A stretch of DNA of 33,538 nt, taken from assembly GCA_938083135.1 (NCBI GenBank), contig CALLKY010000078.1, positions 1-33,538 of the forward strand, given 5' to 3'. The translations under genes were made by a program, and so were the position numbers. The notes under the pieces were generated by a model. The model searched no databases and was not told the DNA's origin. It saw only the letters and a list, made by a program, of their open reading frames with translations. This DNA is from an uncultured Alphaproteobacteria bacterium. Its GTDB lineage: Bacteria; Pseudomonadota; Alphaproteobacteria; Bin95. Of the stretch, positions 14,344 to 22,863 are shown piece after piece (positions within the stretch are counted from its first letter, which is position 1; each line of letters opens with the position of its first letter).

Positions 14344-15597
14344 TTACGGCAGATCGCCGTTTGCGACAGGTTGTGCGGGTGGATGCGCCAGCGCGCTCAT
14401 GGATTCAGCGTCGATCCCGTCCTGTCGCAGCGCCGCTATTATCCGGGCGAGATGGGCCGCACCTTCGGTTGAAAGAATAAAGTCGATCTGTGTCGCCTTA
14501 ATTGGCACATCGAAGAACAACCGCTCATGGCGAACTTCCAGAACGTTGCCGCCCGCCTCCGCGATAATATCCGCTGCCCGCGCCAAGGAGCCTGGGCGAT
14601 CAGCCGTCTGGACACGAAGGCGAGCGATGCGGCTGTCCCGCGCCAACCCGCGTAGCAGCGCCTGCGCCAGTATTGAAGCGTCAATATTACCGCCGGACAA
14701 AATCAGACAAACACGGCGTCCTCGAAAGCGATCAGGCTCGGCCAGCATGGCAGCAAGGGCAGCAGCACCCGCCCCCTCGACAACGGTTTTTTCGATCTCA
14801 CAGAGCGTCTCGACGGCAATCTCAAGGAAGGCTTCATCAACGAGGATGATCTTGTCGGCGTGGTCCCGGATAATGGGCAGCGTCAACTTGCCTGGCGCTT
14901 TAACGGCAATGCCTTCAGCCAAAGTCGGTGCCGGCCCAGGCGCCTCAAGGCCGTTCAGCGCGGCATGCATGGACGGGTAGAGCGCCGCCTCAACCCCGGT
15001 GAGCCGAGCGTTCGGCATAACCTCTGCCAAAGCCGTCGCGATCCCAGCGAAAAGGCCACCACCGCCGATCGGAATCACCACATCATCGAATGCAGGGCCA
15101 TCTTCAGCGAGCTCGAGACCAATTGTGCCCTGGCCAGACGCAACATGCGCGTCGTCATAGGGATGGATGTAGGTGAGCCCCCGCTCTTGCTCGAGGCGTC
15201 TGGCTTCAATGCCAGCTTCCTCAAGGGATTGGCCATGCAGAATAGCTTCCGCACCAAACCGCTTCACACCTTCGACTTTCGTGTATGGTGTGAATTCAGG
15301 CATGACGATGGTGGCGGGCGCACCAAGCCTTTGTGCGTGATAGGCCACGCCCTGGGCATGATTCCCGGCAGAAGCTGCGATAACCCCAGCCTTCAATTCC
15401 AATTCACTCATCGACAGCAACTTGAACAGGCTGCCCCTGTCTTTGAACGACGCCGTGTATTGCAGATTCTCAAACTTCAGCCATATCTCAGCATCCAGCA
15501 TCTCTGAGAGCGTGCGGGAATGGGTGAGCGGTGTGCGCTCAACCGCGCCTTTAATGGCGGTGGCGGCGGCGCGAATGGTGTCTATCGATATATCCAT
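14344..15597 (-). CDS. ilvA: Threonine ammonia-lyase with C-terminal ACT domain (medium form)
   Basis: A 417-residue PLP enzyme converting threonine to 2-oxobutanoate and ammonia. It has SFKDRG with the PLP lysine K52, SAGNHAQG (76-83), the phosphate-binding GGGGLFAG (178-185) and a single ACT domain from about residue 325 (RLRVQTADRPGSLARAADII), which usually mediates amino-acid feedback. The longer open frame (to 15780) is only the antisense of the next gene; ATG 15597 shares a base with that gene's TAA (TAATG). A biosynthetic (IlvA) or catabolic role cannot be settled, and serine may also be a substrate. Confidence 0.92.
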   Translation of the reverse strand: MDISIDTIRAAATAIKGAVERTPLTHSRTLSEMLDAEIWLKFENLQYTASFKDRGSLFKLLSMSELELKAGVIAASAGNHAQGVAYHAQRLGAPATIVMPEFTPYTKVEGVKRFGAEAILHGQSLEEAGIEARRLEQERGLTYIHPYDDAHVASGQGTIGLELAEDGPAFDDVVIPIGGGGLFAGIATALAEVMPNARLTGVEAALYPSMHAALNGLEAPGPAPTLAEGIAVKAPGKLTLPIIRDHADKIILVDEAFLEIAVETLCEIEKTVVEGAGAAALAAMLAEPDRFRGRRVCLILSGGNIDASILAQALLRGLARDSRIARLRVQTADRPGSLARAADIIAEAGGNVLEVRHERLFFDVPIKATQIDFILSTEGAAHLARIIAALRQDGIDAESMSALAHPPAQPVANGDLP

Positions 15598-15962
15598 TAG
15601 AACAGTATGCGATGGACAACGCGGCCAGGAAACAAAGTTCCTACAAATGCGCCGAGCAATCCCAGATACGTGCAGACCATCCAAATCATATGGCCGCGCA
15701 TATTTCCTCGCCGGATCGCGCGCACGGCGAAGAATAATGAAACAAGAGACCAAACGGAAAGCGCATGAATTGGGCTCCACTGCGATGGATCAAAGGCCGG
15801 TAGGAAGAAGCTGGAGAGTGCGACAAAGGCCATCGTCACGACCCAAGCGCGACCAAGCGCTTTATGCAGGCCATCACCTTTCTGCCGCGTAAGCATTACC
15901 GCCCCAAGTAAAATCGCACCGCTAGCGGCGGCCAAATGCACCCAAACTTCAAACGATGCCAT
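15597..15962 (-). CDS. DUF2306-like integral membrane protein
   Basis: A 121-residue protein with about four transmembrane helices (8-25, 41-57, 66-85, 95-110). The pattern HLAAASGAILLG, then DGLHKALGRAWV and a later MRGHMIWM, is typical of the DUF2306 family, whose conserved histidines lie at helix ends. Its function is unknown. It is squeezed between the penicillin-acylase gene (1-nt gap) and threonine ammonia-lyase (1-nt overlap), so all three are probably on one transcript. I infer nothing further about its role. Confidence 0.85.
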   Translation of the reverse strand: MASFEVWVHLAAASGAILLGAVMLTRQKGDGLHKALGRAWVVTMAFVALSSFFLPAFDPSQWSPIHALSVWSLVSLFFAVRAIRRGNMRGHMIWMVCTYLGLLGAFVGTLFPGRVVHRILF

Positions 15963-15963
15963 G

Positions 15964-18345
15964 CTACGGCTGCTCTGGCTTAAGCGTTAGCACATGACTC
16001 GGGGCCGTGAGCGGACCAAGTGTCAGATATACCCCATCCCGCCATTTCTCCGCCAGGCTCGAGCGGTTATCTGAGAACAGCCGCCCGCTTTGCCCCGGCC
16101 CAATCATGAAACGGGAGCTATCCAAATCTGCCAAATCATATACCGCACGAAGGCCTGGCCCATGGCCCTGCCCATATGGATCAACCTTAGAACTAAAGCG
16201 CATCGCTGCCCGATTGACTGTCTCCTGACCACCGGGCGATGGGATGCGCACATTCAGCAGGTTGCCAATAATCGGAAGTCGGCCGAAGCCCATATGCCTA
16301 AAGCTCACTTGATGGATCGCCCCCCAAGTGGACGCATCACCGCCACCCGCTGCTTCGACTTCCAAGACAGCAGCTTCGAAGGCTGACTTGAGAATACTCT
16401 GGCAAGTTTCTGTCTCAGGCGTCGTGACGTTGTCGCACCAGACCGGGCGCTCCGTCAGCGCACGCTCCAGCACTTCCGCCCGAAGCCCGAACCAACCGGC
16501 AAAATCTTCATCCAGTTCATCGGCGAATATCTGGCGGATCGCTGCGCGCATCCAGGCGAAAAAGACGGCAGGAGACGCATCGTCCATCCGCATCTGATCG
16601 TCCCAAGCGTTAAGCGCCTTGAGCTGAGCAATTGCTGCATCCGTCAAGGCGCTCTCGCCTAGAACAGACAGCATGACAGGCTTCAGGCGGATCGCGATGG
16701 GGGATTTAACATCCGTTTGGATAGCCGCCATGCGGTCTGGCGTGATCAGGCCATCCGCTTGCAATTGATCAACAATCCGCTGCATACGCCCGGCATAGCC
16801 CCATTCGCGGCCAAGCCAGAGCGGATAATCATCGGGCGCTATCTTGTTATTGGCGTTTGCGACCCAGCCCTGGCGAGGTTCAAACACCTGCGGCATGGCG
16901 GAAACATCAGCGAAGCGGACCCAATCACCGGCACCACTGGCACCATCCGCAGGCATATACCCGTCGCCGCTTTTGCGGATCGGCAGTAAACCGCCCGTCG
17001 CCATGCCAACGCCATCTGGCCCAGCATAGAATACGTTCTGCTGCGGGCCGTTGGTGACCTTCAGCGCATCCAGCATATCGCCCCATTCACGGGCGCGGTT
17101 TATGCGATGCAGCGTGACAGCCGCCCTTTCATTCTCCAGCAGGCCAGTATGGGCGAGCGAGAGCACCGCCCCTTCTGGGGCCGTATCATTGCCGTCCGAA
17201 ATCACTGGGCCATGTCGTGTGCGGCGGACAGTGATCTTCCGGTCCTTTGCGAATCGGACGCGAATAACCTGGTCAAGCGTCTCAAAGGGCTTTGGGCCGT
17301 CTGGTGTTAGATATTGGCCCGGATTTTCGGGGTTGATTGTCTCAATGTAGACATCGCTGGTGTCGGCCGTCGCGTTGGTCAGCCCCCATGCCACATGCCC
17401 ATTATGCCCCAGCACAAGCGCCGGCATGCCGGGTGAAGCCGCCCCCGCAAGCAGAAACCCTGGCGCTTCCATGCGCACGAGATGCCACGTCGCGGGTGCC
17501 GTGAGGCCAAGATGCGGGTCATTCGCCAGGAGCGGCGCGCCTGTCGCAGACCTGCCCGCGGTTACGGCCCAAGCGTTTGATCCGTCATCAGGGTTGGACA
17601 TCGCCGCAAGCGCCCGCGCCGTTGCAAGTGCGGCTTCTGCGATCTCTGGCGTTGTAATCGCGCCATCAGCTGGGTAATCCGGCCAAAGGTCCGCCATCTG
17701 ATCCGGCGTCAAACGGGCAGACAAACGAAGCCGCATCAGTTCCGAGCCCCAATTGCTGACAAGGCGAAGGCTCATCAGCCGCGTCCACGCGATGGAGTGC
17801 GCAGGTGTCCAGGGTTCTGGATCCGGCGCCAGGGCCAGGGTCAATTCATCCGCTGCCACGCCATGGCGCGTTTGTAGCCAAGCGTTCACGCCATCGGCAT
17901 AGCGCTGATAAATGGCACGGATATCTGCCGGAAGGTTGGCGACGTCCTTTTCCGCCATCCGGTCAACACCAAGGATGCGCATACGGACATCGAAGCCAGC
18001 CGCTGGCGGGCCAACCACTTCAGCCAAACGCCCAGCTGCCAACCGGCGCAGCATCTCCATTTGGAAAAAGCGGTCCTGGGCGTGGGCGAAACCAAGCGCG
18101 AAGTACGCTTCCTGCTCCGTCGCTGCTTTGATGTGGACAACGCCCAAACTATCCCGTGAAATTGTCGCTTCTGCGCCAAGCCCTGGAACCATGCGCTCGC
18201 CATCAAGTTCCGGCTGGCCAAGCCATACGCGGCCAACCAGCAACGCAACGGCGGCAATGGGTGCAATAATCAGCGCCAGCAAAAGCCATACGCTGCGACG
18301 AAGCCAGCGGGAAAGGCGGGAACGCTGCTGCATGGGAGGCGCCAT
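15964..18345 (-). CDS. Penicillin acylase family (Ntn) amidohydrolase, membrane-anchored
   Basis: A 793-residue precursor of the penicillin G/AHL/cephalosporin acylase family, which cleaves N-acyl amides after self-processing. A basic start (RRSVW) and one hydrophobic segment (19-40) give a signal anchor, so the enzyme faces the periplasm. The alpha chain includes GVVHIKAATEQEAYFALGFAHAQDRFFQMEMLRR (given in part: GFAHAQDRFFQ at 85-95). The predicted cleavage is before S256 in DDGSNAWAV, the new N-terminal nucleophile; NDPHLGL and the later NGPQQNVFYA motif follow. Acyl-homoserine lactones, penicillins or N-acyl amino acids are all possible substrates. It lies 5 nt after an acyl-CoA synthetase gene that could activate the acid it releases. 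Confidence 0.92.
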   Translation of the reverse strand: MAPPMQQRSRLSRWLRRSVWLLLALIIAPIAAVALLVGRVWLGQPELDGERMVPGLGAEATISRDSLGVVHIKAATEQEAYFALGFAHAQDRFFQMEMLRRLAAGRLAEVVGPPAAGFDVRMRILGVDRMAEKDVANLPADIRAIYQRYADGVNAWLQTRHGVAADELTLALAPDPEPWTPAHSIAWTRLMSLRLVSNWGSELMRLRLSARLTPDQMADLWPDYPADGAITTPEIAEAALATARALAAMSNPDDGSNAWAVTAGRSATGAPLLANDPHLGLTAPATWHLVRMEAPGFLLAGAASPGMPALVLGHNGHVAWGLTNATADTSDVYIETINPENPGQYLTPDGPKPFETLDQVIRVRFAKDRKITVRRTRHGPVISDGNDTAPEGAVLSLAHTGLLENERAAVTLHRINRAREWGDMLDALKVTNGPQQNVFYAGPDGVGMATGGLLPIRKSGDGYMPADGASGAGDWVRFADVSAMPQVFEPRQGWVANANNKIAPDDYPLWLGREWGYAGRMQRIVDQLQADGLITPDRMAAIQTDVKSPIAIRLKPVMLSVLGESALTDAAIAQLKALNAWDDQMRMDDASPAVFFAWMRAAIRQIFADELDEDFAGWFGLRAEVLERALTERPVWCDNVTTPETETCQSILKSAFEAAVLEVEAAGGGDASTWGAIHQVSFRHMGFGRLPIIGNLLNVRIPSPGGQETVNRAAMRFSSKVDPYGQGHGPGLRAVYDLADLDSSRFMIGPGQSGRLFSDNRSSLAEKWRDGVYLTLGPLTAPSHVLTLKPEQP

Positions 18346-18350
18346 TGGGC

Positions 18351-20165
18351 TCAGTAAAGGGCTTCCAGGCGCTCAAGATAATGGGCGGTGATGAATTTCC
18401 GGCGAATCTTCATTGTCGCCGTCATCAAGCCATTGTCGGTCGTGAAGGCTTCATCGGCGAAGGCCCAGCGGCGCACCCGCTCGATCCGAGACATTTTCTC
18501 ATTTGCCCGATCCACCGCCGCCTGCACATCGCTGCGGAAGGCAGCATCCTGCAGCAGGCTGGCCTGGTCGACACCATGACTGGCGGCCCAGGTGCGGCAA
18601 AATTCTTCGCCCGGCACGATCAAAGCCACAAGATTCGGGCGTTTATCACCGAAGACCATGGCCTGCTCGATCTCTTCCTCCAGCGCCAAAATGCCTTCAA
18701 CCCGTTGCGGTGCAATATTATCTCCGCCCGCATTGACGATGAGGTCTTTCTTGCGGTCCGTGATCATCAGGCGGCCTTCGGCATCGAAGGCACCAACATC
18801 GCCGGTATGGAGCCATCCGTCTTTCAGGGCTTCAGCAGCATCATCGGCGCGCTTCCAATAGCCTTCCATCAGAAGCGGGCCGCGCACCAGAATTTCCCCG
18901 TCATCGGCAATCTTAATCTCGACATCAATCAGGGCGGGGCCAACGGTATTGAGATTGATTGAGGCCGGCCGATTGCATGTCACGACCGGGCCAGCTTCCG
19001 TCTGCCCATACCCTTGCAGCAAACTCAGCCCGAGCGAGCTAAAGAACATGCCGATATCATAGTTCAGCGGCGCACCGCCGGAGACCAGGGCTTTCAAGCG
19101 TCCGCCAAACCGTTCCCGCACTTTAGATCGCACGAGCGAGTCCAGCGTCGCATCTTCAATCCGTTCCATCATGCTGAGGCTGCCGGTTTCAATCCGCTTG
19201 ACGCCCAGCGCCACTGCCCGGTTGAACAGCTTCCGCTTCAAGTCAGACTCTTTCTTCAGGCCCTGGGTGATGCGCGCATGCAGGCTTTCATAGAGCCTGG
19301 GCACGGCAGTCATAATCGTTGGCCGGGCCTCCGTTAAGTTCTTGGCCAGCTTGTCCGTGCTTTCGGCATAATAGACCTGCGCGCCCACAGCGAGCGGGAA
19401 GAAATGCCCTGCCGTCCGCTCGTAAGCGTGGGAAAGCGGCAAGAAGGACAGGAACACCTCATCGCGAAGATCGCTGACTCCGTCCAGCTCATAAATCAGG
19501 TCTGCTGCACTCTTAGCGTTCGCAAACAACGCCCGATGGGACAGCATGACGCCTTTCGGCGCGCCGCCTGTGCCAGAGGTGTAAATCAGCGTCGCCAAAT
19601 CATCGCGCTTGATAGCAGCGAGCGTATCCGGCGGCTCGGTATTCTCGCGATTGGCCTCAAGTAGATCGCTATAGGCATGAACGCGAGCGGACGAGTCCTC
19701 ACGGTCAAGGGAGATTGAAAACCGGATGTCCGGCCGTTCTGCAGCAGCATTCAGCGCGCGAGCACCGACTTGGCCCTTCGTGACGATCACGCCAATCGCG
19801 TCGGAATCCTCAAGCACATGGGTGTGATCGGCTTCAGTGTTGGTGACATAGGCTGGCACCGTAATGCCGCCTGCCAGTAGGATTGCTATATCAGCAACCA
19901 GCCATTCTGGACGGTTCTCTGCAACCAGAACCACACGTTCGCCAGGCTGAAGGCCAAGCCCAATAAGGGCGTGCGACAGCGCAATTACATCCTTTCGGAT
20001 TTCGGCGAAACTGTGGGAGACGAAGTCGCTGCCACGGGTCGGCTTGTCCCAAAGGAAGGGCGCATCGCCACCTCGCGCCAAGGCATCCAATGCCATTGCG
20101 GGCAGGTTTTCCCATCCATCGATTTCCGCCAATGTCGCTTGGCGGCGGGCGTGATCAATCGCCAT
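18351..20165 (-). CDS. Long-chain acyl-CoA synthetase (AMP-forming)
   Basis: A 604-residue ANL-superfamily enzyme that activates fatty acids with ATP and CoA. Motifs are the P-loop-like YTSGTGGAPKG (195-205), LPLSHAYER, GYGQTEAGP, HTGDVGAFD, DRKKDLIV and the C-terminal catalytic lysine K586 in TATMKIRRK. Size and the LSHAYER signature match the FAA1/FadD15-like long-chain group. The dioxygenase gene precedes it by 3 nt and the acylase gene follows at 5 nt, so it is mid-operon. No membrane anchor is apparent. Substrate chain length is inferred from family, not shown. Confidence 0.93.
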   Translation of the reverse strand: MAIDHARRQATLAEIDGWENLPAMALDALARGGDAPFLWDKPTRGSDFVSHSFAEIRKDVIALSHALIGLGLQPGERVVLVAENRPEWLVADIAILLAGGITVPAYVTNTEADHTHVLEDSDAIGVIVTKGQVGARALNAAAERPDIRFSISLDREDSSARVHAYSDLLEANRENTEPPDTLAAIKRDDLATLIYTSGTGGAPKGVMLSHRALFANAKSAADLIYELDGVSDLRDEVFLSFLPLSHAYERTAGHFFPLAVGAQVYYAESTDKLAKNLTEARPTIMTAVPRLYESLHARITQGLKKESDLKRKLFNRAVALGVKRIETGSLSMMERIEDATLDSLVRSKVRERFGGRLKALVSGGAPLNYDIGMFFSSLGLSLLQGYGQTEAGPVVTCNRPASINLNTVGPALIDVEIKIADDGEILVRGPLLMEGYWKRADDAAEALKDGWLHTGDVGAFDAEGRLMITDRKKDLIVNAGGDNIAPQRVEGILALEEEIEQAMVFGDKRPNLVALIVPGEEFCRTWAASHGVDQASLLQDAAFRSDVQAAVDRANEKMSRIERVRRWAFADEAFTTDNGLMTATMKIRRKFITAHYLERLEALY

Positions 20166-20168
20166 AAA

Positions 20169-21053
20169 TCAGGCGGCAGCCACAATGGCACCGTCAACGA
20201 CGGTTGGGCCAAAATCTGAAATTGTTGTACGGATCATTAAGCGGCGGTCCCCTGTCTCATCATATGGCGTAGCGCGATGAACAATCGCGCGGTTGTCCCA
20301 AATGATCGCGTCATGGGGCGACCACTGGTGGCAATACACCTTGGACGGATGCGTTGCCATAGCCAATAGATCGTCATGCAGTGCCCGGCCTTCAAGGTCT
20401 TCCATGCCATCAATACCCATAACGTGGGATGCGATGTGCAAGGATTTCCGGCCCGTGACAGGATTTGTGCGCAACAAAGCCTGGGGCACTGGCGGCAATC
20501 GCTTCCGCTGTTCTTCGGACGATGCGCCTTTCTGGAATTTTTCCCTAGACCAAGCGATCGAGTGGATCGCAATCAGGCCTTCAAGCCGGGTTCGGGTTTC
20601 CGCAGGCAGCATATCGAATGCCACCGCCGTCGAGGCAAACTCCGTATCGCCGCCACCGTTTGTTGGCAATTCACGGGCTGACAGCATGGAGAATTTCGCT
20701 GGGTGCGCCTTGAATGAGGAATCCGTATGCCACATGAAATTCGCCCGGGTGAACAGTGCCAACTGGCTGTCCGGGTCCTTTAGCGTGCCATCGGCCAGAA
20801 TATTGGTCACACGGACAATTTTGGACCCAGCGCCCACCGCGCCAACAAGCGTTTCCTCCAGCGGGCCAAGCCGTTCACTGAAGCTGACTTGTGTGTCGTC
20901 ATCCAGCGGCTGGTCCGGCATTACGACCAAGCCATAGGTATTCGCCGCCAAATCAATTGCCGCGAAGTCTTCATCCGACAGGCCGTCACGAATGTTGAAG
21001 CCCGTTAGTCTGGCACCAAAATGTGGTGTCAGCGGCTCTACAGTGACAGCCAT
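20169..21053 (-). CDS. TauD/TfdA family 2-oxoglutarate/Fe(II) dioxygenase
   Basis: A 294-residue non-heme iron dioxygenase coupling 2-oxoglutarate decarboxylation to hydroxylation of a substrate. The iron ligands are H109 and D111 (MWHTDSSF) and the distal H259 (NRAIVHRATPYD), with R270/R275 in GDRRLMIRTTIS suited to bind 2-oxoglutarate. Length and order of motifs match TauD/TfdA. ATG 21053 is chosen because GCGGAGG precedes it; the longer frame to 21263 lies antisense-free but inside the lipoprotein gene. The target is unknown: taurine, sulfonate, aryloxyacid and fatty-acid-like substrates occur in the family. Neighbouring acyl-CoA synthetase hints at an acyl or carboxylate compound. Confidence 0.91.
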   Translation of the reverse strand: MAVTVEPLTPHFGARLTGFNIRDGLSDEDFAAIDLAANTYGLVVMPDQPLDDDTQVSFSERLGPLEETLVGAVGAGSKIVRVTNILADGTLKDPDSQLALFTRANFMWHTDSSFKAHPAKFSMLSARELPTNGGGDTEFASTAVAFDMLPAETRTRLEGLIAIHSIAWSREKFQKGASSEEQRKRLPPVPQALLRTNPVTGRKSLHIASHVMGIDGMEDLEGRALHDDLLAMATHPSKVYCHQWSPHDAIIWDNRAIVHRATPYDETGDRRLMIRTTISDFGPTVVDGAIVAAA

Positions 21054-21057
21054 GGGA

Positions 21058-21594
21058 TCAAGCCTCCGCTTCTTTCCGGGACCAGGGTTTGCTGGGCTCC
21101 GGCGCATTTTCGCGGATATCCTTGCGGCGCACATTGCCGTGGGCTTCGGCTGGCACAACGCGGATGTGGTGGCCATAAACCAGCAATGCGGAATCGCCAG
21201 GTTCCAAAGGATCGCCACCTTTGGGCTGCACGACAGCAACGGTCTCGCCATTGTCGAGCTCAACTAGGTACTCAACGCCCTCAGAGCCTGTAACCGCACC
21301 TTCCATGGCTGCCCCCAACAGACCGCCAATCACGGCACCCGCGATTGCACCAATGGCGCCGCCACGGCCTTTACCTGCATAGGAGCCACCAATACCGCCC
21401 GCCGCAGCGCCAGCAACAGCACCAACACCAGAGCGTGTGCCTTCAATCCGCACATTACGCACTGAAATTACGCGGGCGTCTTGAATATCGACCTTGGAGC
21501 CGACTTCATCGCGGCTGTAAACATCCGGCGATAAGTCTCGTGCGCAGCCTGATACGGCAAGCGCTGCAGCAAACACGATGATCATTGCTTTCAT
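21058..21594 (-). CDS. Glycine-zipper outer-membrane lipoprotein (SlyB/Pcp-like)
   Basis: A 178-residue lipoprotein. The signal peptide MKAMIIVFAAALAVSGC ends in a lipobox with lipidated C17, followed by ARDL. A glycine-zipper segment spans about 56-98, with GAVAGAAAGGIGGSYAG and then AIGAIAGAVIGGLLGAA, the 2TM glycine-zipper pattern of SlyB/Pcp proteins. A beta-rich region with VEYLVELDNGETVAVVQ and a charged C-terminal tail follow. GAGGAG lies 8 nt before ATG 21594 (a TTG at 21597 is not needed). Such proteins stabilise the envelope. It sits 4 nt upstream of the dioxygenase gene, probably first in the minus-strand run. Confidence 0.88.
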   Translation of the reverse strand: MKAMIIVFAAALAVSGCARDLSPDVYSRDEVGSKVDIQDARVISVRNVRIEGTRSGVGAVAGAAAGGIGGSYAGKGRGGAIGAIAGAVIGGLLGAAMEGAVTGSEGVEYLVELDNGETVAVVQPKGGDPLEPGDSALLVYGHHIRVVPAEAHGNVRRKDIRENAPEPSKPWSRKEAEA

Positions 21595-21663
21595 CAAGAT
21601 TTCTCCTCAATCGCCAACAGCATACGGTCTGCAGGCAGTATATCCCAAATTATACTGGAAGCG

Positions 21664-22863
21664 CTAATGCCTGATTATGTCAAAGATGGGGCGTACGGCG
21701 GCACTTTCGGGAAAAACTCCGGTGTCGAGCGCTTGCCGGGGTACACGCAGATGGTCACCCAACACGCCCTTCAACAGCGCCCGCATATCCATCGTCGCCA
21801 TCAAGTCCCGCCCCTCGAAGAGCGCCTGCTGGCTCATCCCCGGCCAATCGGTAACAATCTTGCCGCCATTAACAGCACCGCCTGCAATGAACGCAGCGCT
21901 GCCATAGCCATGATCGGTGCCAAGCGCACCGTTCGGCCGGGCCGTGCGGCCGAACTCGGTTGCGGCAACAACAACGGTTTGCCGCCATGCGGGTCCAAGG
22001 CCTGTCTTGATACGTTCAAACGCAGCTGAGAGATCACCGAGCAGCCGCGCCATGCGCCCGCTTGCAACGCCCTGACCCGCATGGGTGTCCCACTGCCCGC
22101 CTTCTAACATCGCGATCCGTGGACCATCCGGACGGGCCAGAAATTCAGCCGCAAGCCCTGCGTTTTCTGCCAAGACCAGCGCACGTCCGCCACGCGCACC
22201 GCCCATGCGCCCATCTGAGCCAGCATTCGCCGACGCCAGCGCATGGGCGTTCAAACCTTCCGCAAATGCCGGCGCAAGCACAGGATCAGCGGAATACATG
22301 ACACTGACACGCTCACTGAGCGTTTCCGGGATCAGCACCACACGACGCGGCGCCCATCCGGCGACTTTGGCAGGGCCGCGCATTGTCAGCGGCTCCGATT
22401 CGGCAATCGCGAGACCCAGGTCCGCCCGGTTGCCGCCCACCGCACTGAGCGCCCTGTTCAGCCAGCCGTCGTGCCTGGCAAACGCCCGCGTGGCACCATT
22501 CTCAAGGATATTCTGGGCATCAAAGTGGGAGCGTGTGCGGTGCGGCGGGGCAATCGCATGAGCCACCAAAAGCTCACCAGATCGATAAAGCGCGTGGGCT
22601 TCGGTCATTGCTGGATGCAACGCGAAGCCGTTGTGAAGCGGCAGTGCGCCCATATCTGGCGTGAATGCAAGACGGCCACGAACACGTGCATAATCTGGGT
22701 CACCAATTGGCGGAACAGCCGCCAGTCCATCCATCGCCCCGCGCAGGAGAATAAAGATGAAGCGCCGCTCACCGGGCGCACGCGCAAGGGTAACGCCAGG
22801 AATGGCAGCACCAGCGGCGGCGGCAGTGGCAAGGAAACTGCGTCTGCTCAGCATTTCACTCAT
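21664..22863 (-). CDS. DUF1501 family protein with Tat signal
   Basis: A 399-residue protein of the DUF1501 family, distantly related to sulfatases and alkaline phosphatases. The N terminus has a twin-arginine signal SRRSFLA (6-12), a hydrophobic stretch and a likely cleavage near LARA, so it should be exported folded. Downstream are FILLRGAMDGLAAVPP, RSHFDAQNILENG, GGQWDTHAGQ, ATEFGRTARPNG and TDHGYGSAAFIAGG, the family's characteristic blocks containing possible metal-binding His and Asp residues. ATG 22863 gives a 4-nt ATGA overlap with the DUF1800 gene. Enzymatic activity has not been established for the family as far as I know. Confidence 0.91.
   Translation of the reverse strand: MSEMLSRRSFLATAAAAGAAIPGVTLARAPGERRFIFILLRGAMDGLAAVPPIGDPDYARVRGRLAFTPDMGALPLHNGFALHPAMTEAHALYRSGELLVAHAIAPPHRTRSHFDAQNILENGATRAFARHDGWLNRALSAVGGNRADLGLAIAESEPLTMRGPAKVAGWAPRRVVLIPETLSERVSVMYSADPVLAPAFAEGLNAHALASANAGSDGRMGGARGGRALVLAENAGLAAEFLARPDGPRIAMLEGGQWDTHAGQGVASGRMARLLGDLSAAFERIKTGLGPAWRQTVVVAATEFGRTARPNGALGTDHGYGSAAFIAGGAVNGGKIVTDWPGMSQQALFEGRDLMATMDMRALLKGVLGDHLRVPRQALDTGVFPESAAVRPIFDIIRH

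Noticed and set aside
13590-14480. 296-codon plus-strand open frame
   Set aside because: It is antisense to the Deg protease gene, has no family motif and reflects third-position GC bias.
15598-15780. N-terminal extension of threonine ammonia-lyase
   Set aside because: These codons are antisense-frame sequence of the DUF2306 gene on the same strand and lack family similarity; ATG 15597 gives the normal start.
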